From Hondaea fermentalgiana (Eukaryota > Sar > Bigyra > Thraustochytrida > Thraustochytriidae), in assembly GCA_014084085.1 (NCBI GenBank), contig NPFB01000035.1, forward strand, positions 319,360-350,239: a stretch of DNA of 30,880 bases. Direction: 5' to 3'. The position numbers were made by a program, and so were the translations under genes. A model generated the notes under the pieces. It saw nothing but the letters and a program-made list of their open reading frames with translations. It made no database searches and had not been told where the DNA came from. Positions 8,716 through 15,678 of the stretch are shown here, one piece after another (positions within the stretch are counted from its first letter, which is position 1; each line of letters opens with the position of its first letter).

Positions 8716-10621
8716 CTGTGCATTGTGTTGTAAACATTGTCAGTCGATCGCATTCCTTCTCTTGAAACATGACGAACACAAACGTCGAGCGGAACAATTC
8801 ATCTCTCTCTCTCTCCCTCTTGCCTCTCGCTTCCTCGCACCGTGCACACGCAGGTAGATCGGCTGTCAGGGGTCATAGGACCGCGCCGCTACCGGCAGAC
8901 GTGAGCCTGCCAGCGACACGGCCAGACAATATGGACGCATCCTCGTTCCTGTGGCCCAATTTTGACGCTGTGCACATCGATGGGTAGGGTTCGAGAGGCA
9001 CAGATAACACGGTTGGGCGGCCCTCGCTCTTGCTCCTCTCTCTCTCTCTTTCTTTTGCGCGTGCCACGTTGTGCACTTGCATCATCACGGTCAGCCCATG
9101 ATCTATATCTTTCGGAATCGACAGGTCGTCAGCGTGACGTAGGATTATTGTCACACGGACGGTTTATGACTCCGGACTTCGATCTTAGCTGAAAGACGAC
9201 ATAATCGATGGCCATCGTCCGCGCATCGTCCTGTTTGACAAAAGCCAAACAAGCCGTACCGCAAACCGCGCACAGACCAGTTCATCAGCTGTCCACCACT
9301 TTATACTTCTCTTGCCCCTCCGTGCATGCTCTTGCCATCTCTCTATCCATCATACAAATGCCTCGAAGTATTCTCAATGGTCGTGAACGAGAGGCATAAC
9401 GCTCCCCGCCCACGTTCAATCTCGTCATCTATTTTTTGTAATCAGCTGGACAGCGCGATGTTTTCGCTCGCTTCGTTCGCTGCTGCACGGCCTGCCCTTT
9501 CTTTGCAAACACGCCTCGCGGGTCTGCTCACCCGAACAGAACGTTGCCTATCGCGTCCACCCTCGTCCAAGTCCTGCCGCCAACCAATTTTTTCCCTCGC
9601 CATCCAGTCCCAGCCAACCAAACAGCCAGTCGGCAAAGCTTTCGACCTTGTGCACGGCGGCGACGATAGCCGCCATACTCTATTTGACTCTTCAGAGCAA
9701 CGGGGCGACCAAGCCAGCTCTCGCTCGCTCGCTCCCCGCGTCCGCGCTCACAAAGAAGTCCTCCGCGCCTCTGGAGCTACGCCACTTGGCGCGCGTTCAC
9801 AAACACCTACCGTCATGCTCCCTGCCTCGAATCAGGATTTGCTGATTGTCTCCAGCTTTGCCGGCCGCCTCGCCTGCCTCGCGACCAACAAATCCTCACA
9901 ACCAACAAATCCGCGCGGCCTCCAACTTGCGCTTTTGCGTGCCCTCCTCGCCATTGATCTTCTGCGCCCTGCTCTCGGCCACCCATCTCTTTTGAGTCCC
10001 TTTGTAAGTTACGCGCCATCCCATTTAGGTCTCTTTTGGATTTTGAGCCCGCGCGCAGAACACTTGCAGATCCAACATGGAACCAGGTTGCTCCTTAATC
10101 TTCCCTCGTGTGAGCCTGCTGTTGAACGCATCGAATAAGGTGGAACGCGTCGCGAGGAGACCGAAAAGCTTGACAACGCGAGAGCTCGGCGAGAGCGTAC
10201 GTGCGAGCGAGCGAGCAAACGAGCAAGCAGGCAGGCAGGCAGGCCAGCAAGCAAGCGAGCAGGAGCGGCGCGACTCGTAGACTCCTTGGCGTATCTCTGT
10301 TCTGCCGCGTCTGCTCGTTTCGCAACTCTGCTCGCCCCGGAAGGGCCTTTCCATCCAGAGCGAGCGGGGCCTAACCATCAGCAGCGGCATCGTGACGTTC
10401 TGACGGGCAGCTGTATCAGAATCCAAAACAAGCAGAGGTCGACATTGCGCACGTTCAGGCGTGTTGACCACAAGGACGTTGAAGCTTCGGCATGAAAAGG
10501 ACGCGGGTACGTTTCACGTGAGGAAGGACTTGCTCTCCGAAACCCGATTGGCACCAAACCTGAATTTCTCACAACGACGAATCCTTTGCAGCGCCAAGCA
10601 TCGACTTCGTCAAAAGACAAT
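8716..10621. other. Divergent spacer between RPA43 and NSE3, no firm gene
   Basis: About 1.9 kb that must hold two divergent promoters. It carries short CT runs near 8800-8822 and 9040-9055, and an AGCG/AGCA/GGCA repeat at about 10200-10262. A TATA-like TTTATACTT lies near 9300. A plus-strand ORF from an ATG at 9458 runs to 10138; its first 60 residues are rich in Arg and Ser and poor in acids, like a mitochondrial presequence, but the rest resembles no family and has random-looking composition. Intron-like signals appear at 10004-10069 (GTAAGT to TTGCAG) and about 10504-10590 (GTACGT to TTTGCAG). The second would end 31 bp before the NSE3 ATG, so a spliced NSE3 leader is possible. Confidence 0.5.
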
Positions 10622-11614
10622 ATGGGTCGTCGGGTTCGCGCGTCACGTCGGTCAAAGGACGTCGACCACGCCGAGGATCATGAGGAAGACGAAGAAGAAG
10701 AACATCAAGAAGATGATGCTCACGAGGGCAGTGAGGGCGACGATGATGAGAACGACGAGGACGAGGACGATGAGCTCGGCAGAGGCCAAAAGCGAAAGGC
10801 ACTCGGTCTCGGTGATTGGGACGGCGGCGAATGGGAGGTGGAGGCCATCGTCAAGGGCGCTGCTGCGAAACAGCAAAAAATTCTCCGCGAGACGGTCCCG
10901 GATACGGTCCCGGATAAAATCAAGGATCTCGAGGATGCAGACAGCCGAAAACTCATCAGCGAAGTCATGCGCTTTATCCTCTTTAGAAATCTAGCGCGCA
11001 AGCAATGCCGGACGTCCCACATTATCGAGCACGTCATCAAGCCCAGCAATATTGATGTCACTGCCAACCAGCGCAAAATCCTCCTCGCCATCATCCAGCA
11101 TCGCTTCGCCGACGTATTTGGTTACCATCTCGTGAGTACATCGGACGCGCCAGCGGAAAAAATTCAAGATGAAAACTGGATGCTTCTCAGCCTCAACGAG
11201 TCGCCTGACTTGCGAAAGGACAAAGGTAAAGAAAACGAAGCCAACCCCGTTCGCGGCATGGCCATGGTCATCCTTTCGCTCATCATGCTCAACGATGGGG
11301 CCATCTCTGAGAAGAAGCTCACACAAGAGCTTGGTAAGCTCGGAGTTCCGGCGACATCGGAAAAGACTGGGAAAAACAAACTCGTCTTTCCCGATGTAGC
11401 CAAGGCCACGAAGCAGGTCCGAGAACTCGGCTTCATTTCCAGAAGAAAATCTGATCGCGTCAACGATGACAACAGCACTATCTTCGAATACGTTTTTGGG
11501 CCGAACGCAAAGCTGGAAATCGGCCTGCCCAATATCATTCGCTTCATGGAGACTATGACCAACACCAAACTCAAGCAAAAGGATGTGGATAGGTTCCTTA
11601 AGCCTGAAACCTGA
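10622..11614 (+). CDS. NSE3: NSE3/MAGE-family subunit of the SMC5/6 complex
   Basis: A 330-residue protein with one MAGE homology domain from about residue 110 to 315. Single-copy MAGE proteins of non-animal eukaryotes are Nse3, which joins Nse1 and Nse4 on the SMC5-SMC6 complex in the nucleus for DNA repair and chromosome stability. Recognisable family blocks are EVMRFILFRNLARKQCRTSH at the domain start, a helical stretch ending FADVFGYHLV, then RGMAMVILSLIMLNDGAISE and LTQELGKLGVP, which match the MAGE winged-helix signature. The N-terminal 60 residues are strongly acidic (long Glu/Asp runs) after a basic MGRRVRASRRS start. The ATG at 10622 is the first in frame; the open frame extends upstream without an ATG. 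A short internal duplication gives VPDTVPD. No introns are needed. Confidence 0.9.
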   Translation: MGRRVRASRRSKDVDHAEDHEEDEEEEHQEDDAHEGSEGDDDENDEDEDDELGRGQKRKALGLGDWDGGEWEVEAIVKGAAAKQQKILRETVPDTVPDKIKDLEDADSRKLISEVMRFILFRNLARKQCRTSHIIEHVIKPSNIDVTANQRKILLAIIQHRFADVFGYHLVSTSDAPAEKIQDENWMLLSLNESPDLRKDKGKENEANPVRGMAMVILSLIMLNDGAISEKKLTQELGKLGVPATSEKTGKNKLVFPDVAKATKQVRELGFISRRKSDRVNDDNSTIFEYVFGPNAKLEIGLPNIIRFMETMTNTKLKQKDVDRFLKPET

Positions 11615-11939
11615 CTCTGCTCGCTGACAACAGAAACGGGTTTCGCTCACGAAACGGAGAACCCTATCGTTTGTGAGCGACCAACAGACTGGCGTATCTG
11701 CGCAGCTTTTCCGATCTCTACAACTGTCCACACCAACATCAATCTCATTTTCTTTTACCTCATTTGCTTTGCTGCTCACGAAACAAAGGAAACAAACAAA
11801 AGAGATTCAAAAGGAAACAAACAAATGAAACAATTTTTTTGAAATGATTGACAAACGATCTCCAAGCATCCTAACCTTTTGCCATCATCCGACATCTAGC
11901 TGGCAGATCCATACTTGTCTCCCCGCCTTGTAGTATACA
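11615..11939. other. Convergent spacer between NSE3 and the USP gene
   Basis: About 325 bp between two stop codons. It contains an A-rich stretch with repeated AAACAAA words (about 11784-11830) and a T-run near 11836. A short inverted pair, CGTTTC/GAAACG, lies near 11635-11657, where a 3' end might form. No ORF. Confidence 0.5.
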
Positions 11940-13649
11940 TTATGCTCTTGTCGAGTCTTCGAACGAGGCATCTGTTGTGCAAGCACCGCTCGAACTTGCT
12001 GCAGCATCGCCTACGATTATCTCGAGCTCGTTCGCAGGGAGCTTGTGCGGCCAATTGGAAGGGTTGCTCACAGACTGCCGCCGGTAACCAACGTCGGCCA
12101 TCGCTCTACGCTGGAAAAACAAAAGATACGCGTTGCGGTCTTGCACGTTGGACTCACTCGCCGTTGACCGTCTCGCATCGTCAAAGAGAGTCCACTGGTG
12201 CGCCGACCGGCCGCGCACAATGGCATTATAGTGCCCGCTCCCAGCACCCCCCATGTGGCGGGAAACTGCGTATAGGTCGTACGTAGGATGGTCGCGTTGT
12301 GCTGCAAAGGTGTGACCTTCGAGATCCCAATTTTGCAGAGGAAACCGCACGAGCGTGTTAAGTTTTTGCGTGCGAATACCCAGGCGACTGTACTTGAACC
12401 GCTTCAAGTGAATAATCAACACGGGCGGAAGCTTCCACAAATCGAACTTCTTCACTGCGTCGACGTGCTTTTTACATTTGCTGCAAAACCATTGCTCGTC
12501 ACCCGTCAGCTCCTCGGGTTCGAGGAAGGCCTCGAGCAGAGCGTCCAAGTCCACCTCCGCTGCGTCACCACCGGTCTTCTCCGTCGATGTCGCTGCCGCC
12601 GACACCGGTAAAGAGAGATACATGAATGGATCGAATTTGACCGATACGAATCCACACGTCTGGCACGTCAGGGTCGACTTGAGCTGGCCTTGCATAATGT
12701 CCACAATAATGCTGCGATTCCGCAAAAGATGTAACTTCCACTGCTCGGCAGCAACAACTTCGTCGGGACGGCCGTTCGCGTCCGGGATCTCATTGTACGG
12801 TTTTTTGGAGACGCGATTCAGGTCCTCGTGCAAGCCATCCAGGAGATAAGACATGAATTCTTGGCAATCGTGCTGTCTCGTGCCCGAGAACTGGGGCGCA
12901 AAGCGGCTTACCGTGTTCTTAAAGGCGCGAGGGTTGATGGCCTGCTTGTTGGACGATTCGGCGAAAAGGTCGCTCAGCAACGCCGCGAACGCCTCGGCAA
13001 GCTTGCCTCCCGTGCCATTCGGGTTCTCTCGGTGCACGTCCTTTTGCCACAAGAGCGTTCCCACAAAAAAGTCCGTCAGCGGAGCCGTATGTGAAAGGCA
13101 TTGCAGCGCTGCGTTCATGAAGCACGTGTTGCCCAAATTCCGCAGGCCCGCTCCAAGTTCGTTTCCAGGCGTCCACAGGCTTTCTTTGCGCAGACGAATG
13201 AACTCTTTGGTCAGCCCTGGCTGGAATTGGTTTTCCCAGGACGACGACCGGTGCCTCAGGGTCGGAGCCAGATTCTTGGAGGACGAGGCCTCCCCGCCGT
13301 TCTTCTTCTTCTCCTCCTTCTTCTCCTCCTCCTCCTCCTCGTCCTCCTCGCCCTCTGCGCGCTCGCACTGGCCCTCTTCCTCGTCCAAGCCGGCCTCGAA
13401 GGTGCGGTACCGCCGCTTCTCGCCCGCGCGTCGAGGCTCTCCTCTGCGGAATCTCGCCGCCGCTTGCGCCACCGCGCGGTGCCTGCGAGCGAGATCCTTC
13501 TCCTCCCGGGCCTCCTTCCGCGCCTCGAGCTCCTCGGGCTCCAGGCCCTTCTCCTCGTCGTCGTCGTCGTCGTCCGCCGAGGTCTGCGAGGGCGCGCGCA
13601 GCAGCGTCGACATCGGCCGCGCCGCCAGCGCCGACGAGACCACCCCCAT
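11940..13649 (-). CDS. Ubiquitin-specific protease (peptidase C19, USP4/11/15-like)
   Basis: A 569-residue cysteine protease that removes ubiquitin from proteins. The Cys box GLRNLGNTCFMNAALQCL places the nucleophile at Cys176. QHDCQEFMSYLLDGLHEDL is the family QQD-box region. Two CxxC pairs (CQTC and CSKC) form the zinc-binding knuckle. The His box SGHYNA holds His473, followed by WTLFDDAR with the third catalytic acid. The segment NRSIIVDIMQGQLKSTL resembles the USP4/11/15/32 group and plant UBP8-type enzymes, but the long insert and N-terminal DUSP/UBL domains of animal USP4 are absent. Residues 25-125 are charged and low-complexity, with long Asp and Glu runs. The ATG at 13649 is the first in frame; it gives MGVVSSA, which fits an N-myristoylation motif. 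The substrate cannot be read from sequence. Confidence 0.95.
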   Translation of the reverse strand: MGVVSSALAARPMSTLLRAPSQTSADDDDDDEEKGLEPEELEARKEAREEKDLARRHRAVAQAAARFRRGEPRRAGEKRRYRTFEAGLDEEEGQCERAEGEEDEEEEEEKKEEKKKNGGEASSSKNLAPTLRHRSSSWENQFQPGLTKEFIRLRKESLWTPGNELGAGLRNLGNTCFMNAALQCLSHTAPLTDFFVGTLLWQKDVHRENPNGTGGKLAEAFAALLSDLFAESSNKQAINPRAFKNTVSRFAPQFSGTRQHDCQEFMSYLLDGLHEDLNRVSKKPYNEIPDANGRPDEVVAAEQWKLHLLRNRSIIVDIMQGQLKSTLTCQTCGFVSVKFDPFMYLSLPVSAAATSTEKTGGDAAEVDLDALLEAFLEPEELTGDEQWFCSKCKKHVDAVKKFDLWKLPPVLIIHLKRFKYSRLGIRTQKLNTLVRFPLQNWDLEGHTFAAQRDHPTYDLYAVSRHMGGAGSGHYNAIVRGRSAHQWTLFDDARRSTASESNVQDRNAYLLFFQRRAMADVGYRRQSVSNPSNWPHKLPANELEIIVGDAAASSSGACTTDASFEDSTRA

Positions 13650-14328
13650 GTCCGCGCGCGGGTCCGCCGCGAGCCCTCCGTCCTGCGCGCGGCGCGCGGG
13701 CGGGCGGGCGGGCGGGCGTCCTCGGCGCGCGCGACCCGAGCTTGCGCGCGCTCGCGAGGTTGTCGGAATGGACTTTGCTGTCTTGTCTTGCTCGCCTCGT
13801 CCGCCTCGACCAGTGCCGGGGAGGGAGGAGGACTTGGTACAGAACGCAAGGCAAGGCGCCGCGAAGCGCCTCGCTGCGCGTGGACGCAGACGCGGACGCG
13901 AGCGCGCTCGTCGTCTTTCGGCGCGGCGGACGCGTGCGAGCGAGCGCGAAGCGAGTCGACTGCGAAGCTCCAGCGGGTGCAAGCGAGAGCGGCACCTCAG
14001 AATGGATGCCGCCGCATCTTGGACGGGAATGGGAACGTAATGACGATGAAGGTTGCTTGTGCAAGTGAATGCACAACTAACTACGCACACACGCCCAGAA
14101 TTGAACTTGTGGTGCTGGCTGCAGCGCGCAAGTCGGGAATGGGCCCGCGCTCAGTGGCCGAAAGCCGCGGGACTTGAGTGGACCTCGGCCGCGGTCGCGC
14201 GCAGTTCTTGCTTTCCTGCTTTCATTTCTCTCTTTCTCGCTCTTGCTGCTATCGGCCAGGGAGAGAGAGAGCAGTGGTCGCGGCGCTGCGGCAGCAGCCA
14301 GAGCGCAAGGCGAGCTTGCAAGCTCGGA
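13650..14328. other. Divergent spacer between the USP gene and BMT2
   Basis: 679 bp serving two divergent genes. The USP-proximal part is extremely GC-rich, with a (GGGC)n tract at 13698-13716 and many CGCG words. The BMT2-proximal part is moderate in composition with short CT and GA runs near 14226-14270. The USP and BMT2 frames stay open through parts of it but contain no ATG, so I treat it as untranslated. Confidence 0.55.
13698..13716 (+). repeat. (GGGC)n tract with G-quadruplex potential near the USP start
   Basis: Five G-triplets separated by single C residues lie 49 bp upstream of the USP ATG. In the USP transcript this would read as C-rich; the G-rich strand is the template for USP and the plus strand facing BMT2. 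Confidence 0.65.
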
Positions 14329-15375
14329 ATGGAGGAGATGCGCGCGGTCGAGGCCGCGGAGACCATGGGCGGGAAAAGGCAAAGACCCCAGCAGCAAGAG
14401 CAAGAGCAAGAGCTAGAGCAAGAGCTAGAGCAAGAGCTAGAGCAAGAGCAAGAGCAAGCGGAAAGGACAGCGGAAACAGCAACAACGCGAGAACCAGACC
14501 AACCGCGCAAGAAGAAGCGCAAGAGGCCCAAAAAGACCGCGGCCGGTGCAAGCGTCCCGCTGCAAGGATGGAGACCGCTCACTTCGCAAAAGGAGGCACG
14601 CAAGGTGACGTCCAAGTTTCACGACCTCACGCGCCAACTTGAGCAACTCGACGAGGGACCTGCCAATGCGCAGACCAAGGCTGAACGTGCAAAGGTCCAA
14701 GCGCAGCTCGACAATCTTGGCGGCAGAAAGAGATACCAAGAGGCATCGATGCTGCTAACTTCACTCAACAAGAGCTCATCCAAATGGGTCTTCCAAAACA
14801 TTACCAGACTTGGTATGCGACCGGCCCGAGGCGAACCTCTGCTCCGCGTACTCGAGGTCGGCGCCATTAATACGCAGCTATTGTCATGTCCTTGGCTTGA
14901 TGTCATGGCCATTGATCTCAAATCCCGGAATCCTGCCATCAAGGAGCTCGATTTCTTTGACGTCTCCGTAAAGGAACCCGCGCGATTTGACGTCATCTGC
15001 AATGCCATGGTTGTCAACTGCGTTCCAACAGAGACGGCAAGGGGCGACATGCTCGTGCGGTGTGCAAGGTTGCTCAAAGTGGACGGCCTTTTCTGTCTTG
15101 TTCTTCCTTTACGTTGTGTCGGTGCCCCTTCGAAGAGCGCCATGTCGCGTATGCTCGAGTGTCTTGGGCTTAGCGTTGTGCACACAAGTGAGAGCCCCAA
15201 GATTGCCTTTTTTGCAGCGCGAAAAACACGTCCGTGCTGGCACCTCTCCTCTGGTGATGATGCTTGTCCATCGACTCGCCTCAATGCCATCAAGCTTCGC
15301 GCGCAAGATGCCTCCTTTACGGTGCGCTTTTCGCCCCAAACATTATCTGACCTATGCTGCTGTGAAAAAGACTAA
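14329..15375 (+). CDS. BMT2: 25S/28S rRNA adenine-N1 methyltransferase Bmt2
   Basis: A 348-residue SAM-dependent methyltransferase of the Bmt2 family; the yeast enzyme makes a single m1A in 25S rRNA in the nucleolus, and the vertebrate relative is the SAM sensor SAMTOR. Evidence is the order of family blocks: KVTSKFHDLTRQLEQL, then GGRKRYQEAS at about 131-140, SSKWVF, the SAM-binding motif LRVLEVGAIN with Gly178, AIDL, FFDV, FDVICNAMVVNCVP, RGDMLVRCARLL and LFCLVLPLRCV. The N-terminus carries a Gln/Glu run encoded by a 12-bp minisatellite, then a Lys/Arg-rich stretch (KKKRKRPKK) fit for nucleolar import. The ATG at 14329 is the first in frame; a second lies three codons later. rRNA methylation is preferred over the SAMTOR role because of the basic nucleolar-type region, but sequence alone cannot decide. 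Confidence 0.88.
   Translation: MEEMRAVEAAETMGGKRQRPQQQEQEQELEQELEQELEQEQEQAERTAETATTREPDQPRKKKRKRPKKTAAGASVPLQGWRPLTSQKEARKVTSKFHDLTRQLEQLDEGPANAQTKAERAKVQAQLDNLGGRKRYQEASMLLTSLNKSSSKWVFQNITRLGMRPARGEPLLRVLEVGAINTQLLSCPWLDVMAIDLKSRNPAIKELDFFDVSVKEPARFDVICNAMVVNCVPTETARGDMLVRCARLLKVDGLFCLVLPLRCVGAPSKSAMSRMLECLGLSVVHTSESPKIAFFAARKTRPCWHLSSGDDACPSTRLNAIKLRAQDASFTVRFSPQTLSDLCCCEKD
14391..14460 (+). repeat. Coding minisatellite (CAAGAGCTAGAG unit) in BMT2
   Basis: Twelve-base units, CAAGAG followed by CTAGAG or CAAGAG, repeat about six times and encode alternating Gln-Glu and Leu-Glu. The unit length preserves the frame. Confidence 0.8.
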
Positions 15376-15678
15376 AACTGCTTGAAAAGTGGAAACACTT
15401 GCAATTCTCAAAAATTGACCTACAGACAGACCGTCATAGGCCTGAGCTGAGCAAGAAGCCTTCATAGAACTGTGCTAGAGACCTCCATAGGCCTGAGCCA
15501 GAGAGACCTGTGCCAGAGAGACCTCCATAACTTTTTCCTTTTCACATGAACATCGTAATGATTGATAGAGTGCTCAGCAGACGTTCATAGAAGATCTCAT
15601 TTTCCTTCTAAAAAAATTTGCAAGTGCAAATATACGAAAATTACATGCATGAGCCTGAATAGGTCAGATTCTACCATT
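15376..15678. other. Convergent spacer between BMT2 and CEP131
   Basis: 303 bp, notably richer in A and T than the genes. It contains a degenerate minisatellite (15432-15530) and T-rich or A-rich runs that could serve as 3'-end signals for both genes. No ORF of interest. Confidence 0.6.
15432..15530 (+). repeat. Degenerate minisatellite in the BMT2/CEP131 spacer
   Basis: The words CATAGGCCTGAGC (twice), CCAGAGAGACCT (twice) and GAGACCTCCATA (twice) recur with shuffled spacing, suggesting an eroded tandem repeat with a unit of about 25 bp. Confidence 0.5.

Noticed and set aside
8930..9190. Mini-exon starting at an ATG near 8931 with a GTAGGG donor
   Set aside because: All nearby acceptors lead to a stop within a few codons, and no continuing coding sequence follows.
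13650..14090. 147-residue N-terminal extension of the USP
   Set aside because: It opens with a non-ATG codon, contains no Met, and runs through the GC-rich divergent promoter and the (GGGC)n tract.
12853..14177. Long plus-strand ORFs opposite the USP gene
   Set aside because: They are shadows of the USP coding strand; their Ser/Phe- and Leu-rich runs mirror the acidic and lysine codons of the real gene.
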